This document shows, in pieces, positions 8,219 to 16,824 of a DNA stretch of 40,797 nt; position 1 is the first letter of the stretch, and every line of letters begins with the position of its first letter. The stretch is taken from positions 1 through 40,797 of the forward strand of contig JBGQHM010000011.1 of assembly GCA_041497995.1 (NCBI GenBank), read 5' to 3'. Source of the DNA: DATKMS01 sp041497995. Its GTDB lineage: Bacteria > Desulfobacterota > Binatia > HRBIN30. Made by a program: the position numbers and the translations under genes. The notes beneath the pieces were generated by a model. That model was not told the DNA's origin. It saw nothing but the letters and a program-made list of their open reading frames with translations, and ran no database searches.

Positions 8219-8953
8219 GTGGAGACCGAGAAGCTGTCGCAAGGCTCTCAACCGAGAGGATGGGCAAGAGCCAAGTGCCCGCGACTCCTGCGCCTCTCCC
8301 TGTCCATGTGCTTCCTCGTTGTGGCGAGCGCGGCACACGCCCAGACCTCCGGGAGCCGACAAATGCGCCAGCGTTATGACAAAACCACGAGCACCAGCGT
8401 CGACGACGCCATCAAGCAACTGAACAGCGACGACCCCGAGAAGCGTTTGGCGGCCGTGAAAGTCCTAGGTGCCACAAAGGACCCCAAGGTTGTCGAGTCG
8501 CTCAGCAAGGCGGTAGGTGATGCCGACGTCCGGGTGCAAGCGAAGGCCATCACCATACTCGGAGACCTGCGCGCCACCGACGCGACCCTGATACTCACCC
8601 AGTACCTGTTTCTGCGGGCCACGGACCCCCAAATGAAGCAGCTCGTTTTGACCTCATTGGGGATGATCGGTGACACGCGGGCAGTGCGCCCGATCATTGA
8701 GTTCTTGCAGCGCGACCTCGATCCGGCGACACGCGGCACCGCGGTTTTTGCGCTCGGCGAAATCGGCTCCGCCGAATCCGCCCAGACGCTGTCGCAGATC
8801 GCCCGCGCGGATAGCGACGCCACCGTGCGCCGCCTCGCCGGCGAAGCGGCCCGTAAGGTCGATGTGCATCCGGCTGTCACCGATAATGAGGTAAAGGCGA
8901 CGCCTGAAATCTTTCCGCGCCCGAAGGCCGCGCAGCCACCTCCGCAGAAGTAG
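8219..8953 (+). CDS. Exported HEAT-repeat protein
   Basis: The same open frame extends back to an ATG at 8129 that overlaps the hydrolase stop, but I prefer the GTG at 8219. It follows a purine-rich tract and puts the signal peptide (basic RARAK...RLLR, then hydrophobic, cleavage after AAHA) near the N-terminus. The mature protein (about 200 residues) contains four or so HEAT/PBS-lyase-like helical repeats, for example DPEKRLAAVKVLGATKDPKV, DADVRVQAKAITILGDL and TRGTAVFALGEIGSAES. It ends in a Pro/Lys-rich tail. Such proteins are usually periplasmic scaffolds. The partner is unknown. Confidence 0.85.
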   Translation: METEKLSQGSQPRGWARAKCPRLLRLSLSMCFLVVASAAHAQTSGSRQMRQRYDKTTSTSVDDAIKQLNSDDPEKRLAAVKVLGATKDPKVVESLSKAVGDADVRVQAKAITILGDLRATDATLILTQYLFLRATDPQMKQLVLTSLGMIGDTRAVRPIIEFLQRDLDPATRGTAVFALGEIGSAESAQTLSQIARADSDATVRRLAGEAARKVDVHPAVTDNEVKATPEIFPRPKAAQPPPQK

Positions 8954-9002
8954 ACGGAGCGACCGAGCTGCCCATCTCTCATCGATTGGGTCGGACCGAG
9001 AA

Positions 9003-10904
9003 CTAGCCGCTTGGGCACCCGCTCAGGGCGTTGTTCACCGCCTTCACAACGAATGAGACGTCGACGGAGGCGCCAGGCGGGATGCCGAGCGCGCATGCCG
9101 CTGGTTCTGCGTTGCCGAGGGCGATGCTCACCAAGACGATCAGGTTAGTGACGGTCACACTGCCGGTTCCATCACAGCCGCCGGCACACACGCCGGTCTG
9201 CGTCGGAGTGGGGGTGGCGGTCGCAGTTTGACTGGTCGTCGGACTCACGGTGCGCGTGGGCGTACGGGTTCCGCTCGGCGTGACCGTACCCGTCGGCGTC
9301 CGCGTCGGCGTGTGAGTCCGCGTCGGCGTCTGACTCGCGGTGTTGGTGGTCGTCCGGGTGGGGGTCGGGGTGCGCGTGTTGGTGGGCGTCCGCGTGTCGG
9401 TGGCGGTGCGAGTGGGCGTTCGCGTTGGGGTGATGGTGGCGCTCGGCGTCTGAGTGCGGCTCGGGGTCCGCGTCCGCGTCGGCGTCACAGTGGCCGTCGG
9501 GGTGTCTGTCCGGGTCGGCGTCTGCGTGCGCGTCGGGGTCACGGTGGCCGTCGGAGTCGTCGTGCGCGTCGGCGTTTCGGTGAACGTGTTGGTTGGCGTG
9601 CGCGTTGGGGTCTGCGTTCCAGTTGGGGTGGGCGTGCGTGTCGAGGTCTGCGTCGGCGTAACCGTCGCCGTCGGGGTGTCCGTGCGCGTCGGCGTCTGCG
9701 TGCGCGTCGGCGTGACGGTAGCCGTGGGTGTTTCTGTCCTTGTCGGCGTTTCCGTGCGCGTGGGTGTGTGCGTGCGCGTCGGCGTCTCGGTGAACGTGTT
9801 GGTCGCCGTCCTAGTGGGGGTCTGCGTTCCGGTCGGGGTTGTCGTCCGCGTCGCGGTGGGAGTGCGTGTCGCGGTCCACGTCGATGTGACAGTCGCCGTC
9901 GGCGTCTGAGTGCGCGTCGGGGTCACGGTAGCCGTGGGTGTTTCTGTTCTCGTCGGCGTTTCCGTGCGCGTCGGCGTCTGCGTTCGTGTGGGCGTCTCGG
10001 TAGCCGTAGGTGTGGTGGTGCGCGTCGGGGTTTCGGTGAACGTGTTGGTGGCGGTACGCGTGGGAGTCTCAGTTCCGGTCGGCGTTAGCGTGCGGGTGTC
10101 AGTCGCGGTGCGCGTCGGCGTGCGGGTTGGCGTGACCGTAGCCGTCGGCGTGTCCGTCCGCGTGGGCGTCTCGGTCCGTGTTGGCGTCTCCGTGCCGGTC
10201 GGGGTTTCCGTCCTCGTGGGCGTCACGGTACCCGTCGGCGTCGGTGTACGCGTCGGGGTTTGAGTGCGCGTGTTGGTAGGGGTGCGCGTTGGTGTCGGTG
10301 TCCGGGTGACGGTCGGGGTGCGCGTTACGGTCGGCGTGCGGCTCGCTGTCGCGGTTGCTGAGTAGGTTGGAGACGGCGTGGCGGTTGGCGTGACGGTCGA
10401 GGTCGGTGTCGACGTGGGAGCAGGGAGGAATGCCAGATTGAAAGACAGGGTTCCACCGGTGGCGTTGTACGCAGTTACCATGAAAGTGAATGTCATGCCG
10501 CTGGTTACGGCGAGCGACAGCCTCGACTGCTTCAGCGAGGGGATATCGTCGTTGCACCCCCCAGGAATCGCAGCGAGGCTGCCGCAGGCGCCAACGTAGG
10601 CTGAAAGAACCGTATCGTAGTCGCTGCCGAAGGTATCCGCCGTCACCGTGCCAGCGCCCGGTGCGGTGTACCGGTACCAGGCGCTGCGGGCGCGGCTGCC
10701 GCCACCGCAATTTGGCGTGGGGTCGTCTGCCGCTGTCGTCGCCACAGCCGTACTGCCGGTGTTCGTGTAGGGCACGGTCGCAACGACGAGCGCGTTGGCG
10801 CAGTTGTCGTTGGGGACCTGTGCCCATCCGCGGCTGGGCAGCGCCAAGACTGCGATACTCACGAGTGCGCACAATCCCCTGTGCGCTAGCTGTCGATCAT
10901 TCAT
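9003..10904 (-). CDS. Large exported TP-stalk protein with dockerin-like C-terminus
   Basis: A 633-residue protein with a signal peptide ending near GWA/Q. Residues about 30-160 form an N-terminal beta domain beginning VPNDNCANA, with aromatic and Cys features of bacterial pre-peptidase-like domains (ARSAWYRYTAPGAGTVTADT; SDYDTVLSAY). Residues about 165-565 are a low-complexity stalk of TPTRT/TPTAT units, unusually rich in Arg. The last ~60 residues (CAGGCDGTGSVTVTNLIVLV ... FVVKAVNNALSGCP) look like a two-repeat dockerin-type or EF-hand module. The first repeat keeps part of a calcium loop; in the second the loop is replaced by GIPPGAS. It is probably surface-exposed. The tail may bind a partner or be structural. 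Confidence 0.88.
   Translation of the reverse strand: MNDRQLAHRGLCALVSIAVLALPSRGWAQVPNDNCANALVVATVPYTNTGSTAVATTAADDPTPNCGGGSRARSAWYRYTAPGAGTVTADTFGSDYDTVLSAYVGACGSLAAIPGGCNDDIPSLKQSRLSLAVTSGMTFTFMVTAYNATGGTLSFNLAFLPAPTSTPTSTVTPTATPSPTYSATATASRTPTVTRTPTVTRTPTPTRTPTNTRTQTPTRTPTPTGTVTPTRTETPTGTETPTRTETPTRTDTPTATVTPTRTPTRTATDTRTLTPTGTETPTRTATNTFTETPTRTTTPTATETPTRTQTPTRTETPTRTETPTATVTPTRTQTPTATVTSTWTATRTPTATRTTTPTGTQTPTRTATNTFTETPTRTHTPTRTETPTRTETPTATVTPTRTQTPTRTDTPTATVTPTQTSTRTPTPTGTQTPTRTPTNTFTETPTRTTTPTATVTPTRTQTPTRTDTPTATVTPTRTRTPSRTQTPSATITPTRTPTRTATDTRTPTNTRTPTPTRTTTNTASQTPTRTHTPTRTPTGTVTPSGTRTPTRTVSPTTSQTATATPTPTQTGVCAGGCDGTGSVTVTNLIVLVSIALGNAEPAACALGIPPGASVDVSFVVKAVNNALSGCPSG
9225..10410 (-). 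repeat. Thr-Pro-Arg codon repeat block (stalk of the 9003-10904 protein)
   Basis: An imperfect tandem repeat encoding TPTRTxTPTxT. The plus strand is strongly G/T-rich. A higher-order unit is visible: the segment encoding TNTFTETPTRT recurs at about 9571, 9779 and 10026. Confidence 0.9.
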
Positions 10905-11037
10905 AGGTGCGCTCTACGATCCGCGCCTCCTCTTCTTGCTGTTTGTCGGGTGTAAATTCAATGGCTTCGGACGATGTCGCGCATTTTGTGCTTGCGTCCG
11001 GCTGGGACGTACGGCAAACAATCTGGGCAGACAAGAC

Positions 11038-12411
11038 ATGATGACACCGATACAGGCACACGAGCGTTCGACGCGACTCGCCGCTTCGTTCGTGCGTGTG
11101 TGCATCGGACGTGTGCAGCAGCGATGGATGGGCGGTGTCCTAGCTGCCTGCGTCGGCCTGACCGCACACCCGTGTGCCGCCTACGACGTCATGTTGCGGT
11201 GGACGGTGCCTTCGAACTCTGGTGTCAGTGGTTACCGCGTGTATACGGGGTCCGCGTCCGCCAACTACGATCAACGGACAGACGTGGGCCAGCTGGCGGG
11301 GTCTACGCTGAACGGCGTCGTGTACTACCTCTACCAAGGCGTGCCTCAGGGAAGTGGGGTCTACGTCGCCGTCACGGCATACAACGCAAATCTCGAAAGC
11401 AACTACTCGAACGAAAAGGTGCTCAGTCAAACAACGGGCACACCGCCGGTGGTCGACGCGGGACTCGACCAGTCGGCTACCGTCGGTACGTCTGTGATCC
11501 TCGGCTCTAGCGCGACGGCTGGGGTGAGCTACTTTTGGCAACAGGTCGGCGGCCCTCCGGTGACGCTGTCGAGTCGGACGAGCAGCAATCCGCGCCTGAC
11601 TGCCGGACCCGCGGGGACGTTCACCTTCACCGTCACCGCATACGACACCCAAGGTGTGGCCGCGCGCGACTCCGTGAATGTAACAGTCGTCGGTACTGGC
11701 ACAGCGACTCCAACGCCGCGCAGCACCGCTACGCCAACCGGCAGGGAGGGTGCACCGACCCCAACCGCTCAGCGCGGGGGCGCGACTTCGACTCCGGGGA
11801 GTGAGGCGCGGACGCCGACCCCAGGCACGGTCGCCGCGTTGATTCGCGGCAATCGTAGAAGTCCGAAGACGAACCGGCTCGGCTGCCAAGTGGAGTGGCT
11901 CGTGAGCGATGTACACCATGAAATTGATCGCTTCGGGCTGCCGAGCCAGAACCAGACGTGCACGGACAACGACCCGAGCTGCGACTCGAGCTCAGAGAAG
12001 ACGGGGGTCTGCGGATTCCAAGTGCGAGTGTGCCTCAACAACCGTGACGACACCCTACCGGCGTGCACGCAGAACGGCATTGCAGCGCTCACCGTGCTGG
12101 CGCCGCGGCAACGGCCCGAGAGTACCAAGGACGCCGATGCTATCCTCGCCGCTGACCTCAACGCGCTACAGAACGCGTTGAACCACCTGAGGGACCCGGA
12201 CAACCCTGGAGACGGATTTGTCTACGCCCCGCCGCTCGAACCGGCGCAACAAGGATTCTGTAGTGCGCCGTTCGCCGTCAAGGGTCTAGCGACCAGCCAC
12301 AGCAGGCGGCCATCGGTGACCCTCAAGGTCCGCTCGGCTGACAACGGTTTCCCGCGCCCGCACCTCAGTGTGTCCACGCTGCAGCTCACCTGTCTGGCGG
12401 CCGGCGAGTAG
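11038..12411 (+). CDS. Exported Fn3-PKD protein with short TP linker and Cys-containing C-terminal domain
   Basis: A 457-residue protein. The frame opens far upstream, inside the divergent gene, but the ATG pair at 11038/11041 gives a normal signal peptide ending PCAA/YDV. Residues about 42-125 form a fibronectin-III-like domain (YDVMLRWTVPSNSGVSGYRV; VAVTAYNANLESNYSNE). About 130-215 is a PKD-like domain (VDAGLDQSATVGTSVILG; FTVTAYDTQGVAARDSVNV). A short TP-rich linker leads to a ~180-residue C-terminal domain with several Cys (CTDNDPSCDSS, GVCGFQVRVCLNN). It shares its N-terminal half with the two giant proteins at 23521 and 28104 but has hardly any stalk. It is divergently transcribed from the 9003-10904 gene. 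Confidence 0.88.
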   Translation: MMTPIQAHERSTRLAASFVRVCIGRVQQRWMGGVLAACVGLTAHPCAAYDVMLRWTVPSNSGVSGYRVYTGSASANYDQRTDVGQLAGSTLNGVVYYLYQGVPQGSGVYVAVTAYNANLESNYSNEKVLSQTTGTPPVVDAGLDQSATVGTSVILGSSATAGVSYFWQQVGGPPVTLSSRTSSNPRLTAGPAGTFTFTVTAYDTQGVAARDSVNVTVVGTGTATPTPRSTATPTGREGAPTPTAQRGGATSTPGSEARTPTPGTVAALIRGNRRSPKTNRLGCQVEWLVSDVHHEIDRFGLPSQNQTCTDNDPSCDSSSEKTGVCGFQVRVCLNNRDDTLPACTQNGIAALTVLAPRQRPESTKDADAILAADLNALQNALNHLRDPDNPGDGFVYAPPLEPAQQGFCSAPFAVKGLATSHSRRPSVTLKVRSADNGFPRPHLSVSTLQLTCLAAGE

Positions 12412-12463
12412 CGCCAAGAGGCCGCCTCAGCAACCCTGGGTTTGCCCATGGTACGGCGCGCTG

Positions 12464-12748
12464 TCACTTGGCGCCGCGCCATCTGCCCGCGCGCAGGTCG
12501 GTTGCACGCGTCGCGCGGCGAGTTAGACGGTTCGTGGTGCTCGCCGAGCGGACGATCCTGGGATCGAGGCGCTTGGAGAACTCTTCGATATAGCCCTCCT
12601 CCAGCGAGAGCAGCGCGGCGAGTTCCTGAGTCGTGAGCTCGACGGACTCCCGAGCACATATAGCCGCAGGGTCATCATAGAAGCGCCCGCGGAAGTCCCG
12701 ATCGGTCGTCAATCGGCCCAGTAGCCACTCGACGTGCTTCTGGCTCAT
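12464..12748 (-). CDS. Small NHLP-clan-like protein, copy A
   Basis: A 94-residue protein with a GGGAAG ribosome-binding site upstream of ATG 12748. The first 67 residues (MSQKHVEWLLGRLTTDRDF ... KRLDPRIVR) are about 60% identical to the protein at 13792-14112; the tails then diverge completely. The pattern (short helix, TD-x-x-F-R-x-R-F, DP, then ELT-x-x-EL-x-AL) resembles the small Os1348/Franean1_4349-type or LigA-like proteins related to nitrile-hydratase-leader peptides. This assignment is from memory of the motif. Some members are treated as ribosomal-peptide precursors. No maturation enzyme is seen nearby, so the role is open. It lies 19 nt downstream of the transposase orfA. Confidence 0.65.
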   Translation of the reverse strand: MSQKHVEWLLGRLTTDRDFRGRFYDDPAAICARESVELTTQELAALLSLEEGYIEEFSKRLDPRIVRSASTTNRLTRRATRATDLRAGRWRGAK

Positions 12749-12767
12749 AGCTCAGAGCTTCCCGGAC

Positions 12768-13133
12768 TTAACCCTGCGAGGTACCTCTCCGGAGGCTACT
12801 CCCCCTTTGACGTTGCTTCGGTGCGTCTTTATCGACGGCGAGCCGGCGGTATGCCAGAGAGAGCTCCCCCAGCATCTCTTTCAGCCGATGGTTCTCCTCG
12901 ATGAAATCGCGGACCGTCTGTTTGCCCCGCCCCTCGAGGTAAACCTTCCCCCCTTCGAAGAACAACTGACGCCACTTGTAGAGCGTCGGTTCGCTGATGT
13001 GGTACCTGCGGCAAATTGCGATGTTCGGCTCATTCTTGGACAAACTCTCGACGACGATTGCCGCCTTTTCCTGCGCCGACCAATGGCGCTGGCGACCGCT
13101 GTCGGTGCCCTCATGCCCTCGTGTATTCTCCAT
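12768..13133 (-). CDS. Orphan IS3-type transposase orfA (helix-turn-helix)
   Basis: A 121-residue protein if started at ATG 13133. It carries an HTH_Tnp_1-like segment (RHWSAQEKAAIVVESLSKNE, then ICRRYHISEPTLYKWRQLFF) and a coiled C-terminal part (EENHRLKEMLGELSLAYRRL) typical of IS3-family orfA proteins. No orfB with a DDE integrase core follows; the next gene is an unrelated small protein 19 nt away. I did not find clear terminal inverted repeats. It is either a relic of an insertion sequence or a solo regulator-like orfA. Confidence 0.75.
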   Translation of the reverse strand: MENTRGHEGTDSGRQRHWSAQEKAAIVVESLSKNEPNIAICRRYHISEPTLYKWRQLFFEGGKVYLEGRGKQTVRDFIEENHRLKEMLGELSLAYRRLAVDKDAPKQRQRGSSLRRGTSQG

Positions 13134-13791
13134 AGTTGGGTCCCGGGGTTCACTATAGAGCCGATGCAAGTCCGCGTGCGGCACCTCACCGGCAGGAGCG
13201 CTTGCAGCCGAAGCTTCCATGACTGGGTGTTCTTGGTCACCGTACAGCATCGATCAGCCCGCCAGCTAAGCGAGTCGGCGAGCGCGGCCGGTCCAGCCCG
13301 CCCCTGCGGACCGCGAGCGTAACCCCAGAATCGCCATGCTCATGATGTCCTCTACCCCCCATCCTATCGCGAGAACTGGCCAACAGCTGTTGGGTTGAGT
13401 GCGAGCAATGTCCTTGCCATTCCGCCCGTTCGGCATCATGTCCGCAACAGGCTGATAGCGTGCAAGATTTTCCATAGCGAGGCGTGAGGCATCATCACGG
13501 GACCCTGCTAGGTGTAAGGCATACCGACATCAGAAGCCCTTGGGCTCTTGGCTCCCTCGAGACAATTTCTTGATTACGCAAGGGTCTATTTGACGCTTGC
13601 CGAGAAAAAGGCGGGCGCCCGCAACGTGTATAGAGGTCCGACGGTCGCCGCACCAGGCGGTGACATCTCGGGTTGGCGCCTGCACCGCATGCAGCCGCCG
13701 AGTCGTCATGCCGGAGGACGTGGATCTGCGTCAGCCGGCGTTCACGCGAGACGGCTTCCGAGACCCCCGGTCGCCACCAACGTCGGAGGGA
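13134..13791. other. Gene-poor stretch between orfA and small protein copy B
   Basis: About 660 bases without a convincing gene. Short open frames on both strands (for example around 13266-13475 and 13548-13957) have no recognisable family, no good ribosome-binding site and irregular composition. It may contain leftovers from the insertion event that placed orfA between the two small paralogues. Confidence 0.4.
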
Positions 13792-14112
13792 TCACCCGCG
13801 CTCACGGGGTCGGATAGCAGCGATTTGCTTTGGCCCCGTACCCACCGCAGAACCCTCTGCCACGGTCGGCAACGCCCGCCGGCCGGCTGAGCGATCTGAC
13901 CTCAGATTTGCGCGAATGATGCGTGGGTCAAGCCGCACCGCCAGCTTTTCGATGTGAACTGGATCGAGCTTGATCAATGCGGTGAGCTCGGGGCTCGTCA
14001 GATCGAGGGATTCCTGCGTGCAGACCGTTTCGGTGTCGCGATAGAAGCGCTGCCGAAAGTCACGATCGGTTGCCAAGCGGCCGAGTAGCCATTCAACGTG
14101 GTTCTGGCTCAT
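13792..14112 (-). CDS. Small NHLP-clan-like protein, copy B
   Basis: A 106-residue protein. I start it at ATG 14112, preceded by GGAG 8 nt upstream and matching the start of copy A; the longer open frame is not supported. Residues 1-67 (MSQNHVEWLLGRLATDRDF ... VRLDPRIIR) match copy A, while the Gly/Ala/Arg-rich tail is unrelated to the tail of A. A conserved first half with a variable tail is what a leader/core precursor would look like, but it is also compatible with simple drift of a disordered tail. It lies 71 nt downstream of the 14184-16415 gene on the same strand and may be cotranscribed with it. Confidence 0.65.
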   Translation of the reverse strand: MSQNHVEWLLGRLATDRDFRQRFYRDTETVCTQESLDLTSPELTALIKLDPVHIEKLAVRLDPRIIRANLRSDRSAGRRALPTVAEGSAVGTGPKQIAAIRPRERG

Positions 14113-14183
14113 GCTGAGGTCTCCGGTACCTCGTAGCGGATCTTGCGCGCGGTTACCCGGTTCTCCGTCTGCTCGGCCCCGTT

Positions 14184-16415
14184 TCAATACTTTTTCGTCG
14201 GTGTTTTCGTCGGCATGGCGGTCGGGGTGAAGGTGGACGTACACGTCTTGGTCGGTGGCACAGGCGTCTTCGTTGGCGTCGGAGGTACCGGCGTCTTCGT
14301 CTTCGTGGCCGTGGGTGGCACCGGCGTGTTTGTCGGCGTTGGAGGTAGCGGCGCCTTCGTCTTCGTGGCCGTGGGTGGCACCGCCGTACAGGTTTTCGTC
14401 CTGGTTGCGGTGCTCGTCGGCGTCGGCAACGGCTGGCAGCGCACTGCACAGAAGGAGTCGCCGTTACCGTGGAATGCATCGAGCAGCCGATTTGTGGCCG
14501 AGTAGCGGATGCCACCGTAGAAGGACAGGATCACATCTCCCCAGAAGGTATCAGCTTGATAACTACACGGCGGATTCTCGACCGTCAGCACCAGGGTTTC
14601 CCCGGGGTTGATCACGGTGACGCTGTAGTCAAAGAGTTCCTGGTTATCGATGTTGTTGTCGTACTTCCTATAGATCGCCAATCCAACTGGGTAACTGCAC
14701 GCGCTTGAGGTGTTCTTGATCGTCGCCACCGTCGGGTTCGAGTTGTCCGTGATGACACCCGTGAGCACGCCGCTGGGCGGCGTGGACGAGCAACCGTAGG
14801 CTGGGATGAACGACGGCGAGGGGACGCGTGTCGGCGTGCCGACGGGACAGCTCTCCCCGCAGGTGCGCGGATTCAGCTCTGTGGCGCCGCTTGGAATGCC
14901 GCCGGAGGGAACACTCGATGTGGTCGTAAGGAAGAAGCCGTCGAGCATGTGGTTCTGCTCGCGCGGCCACACGTTGATCGTGTGGACCCCTGGTGAGCCG
15001 ATGGAGAACATATTGGTGCCGTTCTGGATGGTACCGGTCCAGACCCATTGACCCGCCGAAGTCTCGGTGAGGGCACCGATCGCCGTGCCGTCCAAGCCCA
15101 CAAAGATTGAGTCGGTCGAACCGCTCACCGCTGCGTAGCCCCGAATCCAGATCTTGTACGAGCCGGCCGTGGTGAAGTTCACCATATAGTCGTAGCGTTC
15201 ATAGCCGCCCGGGTTCGTATTGACATCGCTGAAGAGGAGCTGGTTCTGCGTCGCTCCCGTCGTCAGATATCCCGTCCCGACGAAGCCCGGCGTCGAAGAT
15301 TGGATCCCGACGAATGAGTATTGTGCCCCGTCGTTCGCGGAGCCGGTGTAGTTCTCGGCGTCGATGTATGTGCCAGTAGAGACGACGCTGCAGAAGGTAT
15401 CAGCTGCGGGCGTATGCGTGGGGGTCGCGGTCTGCGTCGGCGTGTTCGTCGGTGTATCGGTTGGGGTGTTCGTCGCTGTCGGCGTGTCCGTTGGTGTATC
15501 GGTTGGGGTGTTCGTCGCCGTCGGCGTATTCGTCGGTGTATCGGTCGGGGTGTCAGTCGCCGTCGGCGTGTTGGTCGGGGTATCGGTCGGGGTGTCGGTC
15601 GCCGTGGGCGTCTCCGACGGCGGCACGGGTGTGTCTGTCGGTGGTACCGGTGTGTCGGTCGGCGGCACCGGGGTGTTGGTCGGCGTGTCCGTCGGCGGGA
15701 CGGGTGTGTTGGTCGGCGTGTCCGTCGGCGGTACCGGCGTGTTGGTTGGCGTGTCCGTCGGCGGTACCGGCGTGTTGGTTGGGGTGATTGCCGGGGCGCA
15801 ATTGCTCATGGCCCCGCTGAGGACCTGCGTGCTCGTAAACGTCGCCGGCGGATCGCCCAAAGCGTTGAAGCTCAGATTGATGCCACCATCATATGTGACG
15901 CCCGCGGGGAGACCGTAGAACCCGACTAACTGCGGGTCCTTGATGTCTTGGAAGCCTCCGGTAACCACGTCAAAGTCATTGGCGCTCCGTGTCACCAAGG
16001 TCTGGCCGGTGAGCGAGCCTGTCATCAAGGTGCTCCCGAGAGGAACGGCCGGACTGGCACAGCCGGTACCGTCGAGGTCAACGCCACCTGTCAGCGTGAG
16101 GGTTACCCCAGGTGCAAACAGCCAGGTAGTCGAGGTAGTACTGACCAGGTTTCCCGTCGAGAATTGGAGGGAGCAGTTACAACAGGTGCGCACCATACCA
16201 TTGTTGAGGGGTGTGCTTAGCCCAGTGATTGTATTGACGTCGAGCCCGGACCCAGACAGCGGGCCACCGGTGAAGGGATAGGAGATGCTGCCTGACGTCG
16301 GCGCGATGAAGCGGAATTTGAGTCCGCCGGCGGTCGCACAAGTCTGGGCGTGAGCGGCACCCGCACTGAAGGCCATCAGCAGTCCGACAATAATCGATGT
16401 TGCGACTTTCATCAT
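14184..16415 (-). CDS. Large exported multidomain protein with two TP stalks and a carbohydrate-binding-like domain
   Basis: A 743-residue protein with a signal peptide (cleavage AHA/Q). Residues about 24-205 form a domain clearly related to the PEP-CTERM protein at 16825 (both have G-x-ISY, a C-x(2)-C or C-x-x-C before L-x-F-x-TGNLV, then F-D-V/I...DIKDP or DFKNP and GLPAG). A TPTNTPVPPTDTP stalk spans about 208-335. Residues about 337-505 resemble a family-6/35-type carbohydrate-binding module (YIDAENYTGSANDGAQYSF; HTINVWPREQNHMLDGFF). A further beta domain (about 530-660) and a second TP/TKT stalk follow, ending TPTKKY. There is no anchor, so how it is held at the surface is unclear. Confidence 0.85.
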   Translation of the reverse strand: MMKVATSIIVGLLMAFSAGAAHAQTCATAGGLKFRFIAPTSGSISYPFTGGPLSGSGLDVNTITGLSTPLNNGMVRTCCNCSLQFSTGNLVSTTSTTWLFAPGVTLTLTGGVDLDGTGCASPAVPLGSTLMTGSLTGQTLVTRSANDFDVVTGGFQDIKDPQLVGFYGLPAGVTYDGGINLSFNALGDPPATFTSTQVLSGAMSNCAPAITPTNTPVPPTDTPTNTPVPPTDTPTNTPVPPTDTPTNTPVPPTDTPVPPTDTPVPPSETPTATDTPTDTPTNTPTATDTPTDTPTNTPTATNTPTDTPTDTPTATNTPTDTPTNTPTQTATPTHTPAADTFCSVVSTGTYIDAENYTGSANDGAQYSFVGIQSSTPGFVGTGYLTTGATQNQLLFSDVNTNPGGYERYDYMVNFTTAGSYKIWIRGYAAVSGSTDSIFVGLDGTAIGALTETSAGQWVWTGTIQNGTNMFSIGSPGVHTINVWPREQNHMLDGFFLTTTSSVPSGGIPSGATELNPRTCGESCPVGTPTRVPSPSFIPAYGCSSTPPSGVLTGVITDNSNPTVATIKNTSSACSYPVGLAIYRKYDNNIDNQELFDYSVTVINPGETLVLTVENPPCSYQADTFWGDVILSFYGGIRYSATNRLLDAFHGNGDSFCAVRCQPLPTPTSTATRTKTCTAVPPTATKTKAPLPPTPTNTPVPPTATKTKTPVPPTPTKTPVPPTKTCTSTFTPTAMPTKTPTKKY
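14187..14430 (-). repeat. TP/TKT codon repeat (C-terminal stalk)
   Basis: Low-complexity repeat encoding TPVPPTATKTK-type units at the C-terminus of the 743-residue protein. Confidence 0.85.
15405..15795 (-). repeat. TPTDTP codon repeat (central stalk)
   Basis: Near-regular repeat encoding TPTDTPTNTP and VPPTDTPTNTP units in the same protein. Asp and Asn replace the Arg of the 9225-10410 block. Confidence 0.85.
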
Positions 16416-16824
16416 GTCTCTCTCACCGGATTCCGACGTTGCACACGGCGGGGACTCGCAGGGTCAACGGAACAGATGGGGTGCATCGTGCCATCGACCA
16501 AGTCGAGTAGTTGCATCGCCCGCCGCTCAAAGCCTAACCGCCGACTCCTTGGATCCTTTGCCGTCTACGCACAGCGCTTGACCAGTTGCGCGCTCTTTTC
16601 TGGGCCGTCACGTTGGCGCGTTCCCTGCCGACCGACCCCGTCTGACGGAGCCTTGTGGAACTGGCCGGTCGCGGAAGGCGTTCTCCGTGACATCGTCAAC
16701 AGGTTTCGAGCTTGCCAACCCCATGGTTGGTGCCGAACACCCGGACGCGTCCCCCTGCCCCCAAAGGGACGTAAACAACCTTAACAATACTTCGCGAAAA
16801 TGATACTTCTTCTCTCGATACTCT
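16416..16824. other. Intergenic region upstream of the 743-residue protein
   Basis: About 400 bases between two minus-strand genes. It should hold the promoter of the 14184-16415 gene. I found no good -24/-12 element in that direction, and no gene. A purine-rich ribosome-binding site (GAGAGAGA) lies just before ATG 16415. Confidence 0.5.

Noticed and set aside
9228..10263. Long plus-strand open frames (Arg-rich and Val-Gly repeats) opposite the TP stalk
   Set aside because: They are antisense readings of Thr-Pro codons and lack starts, ribosome-binding sites and domain structure. The same artefact occurs opposite the blocks at 14187-15795, 24712-27185 and 28780-29540.
9225..10410. CRISPR-like or minisatellite array
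   Set aside because: The repeats are in-frame codon repeats without fixed repeat/spacer alternation, inside a gene with signal peptide and folded ends.
16613..16629. Good sigma-54-like element on the plus strand (TTGGCGCGTTCCCTGCC)
   Set aside because: No gene follows on the plus strand for thousands of bases; probably a chance match, and it shows such matches need the gene context.
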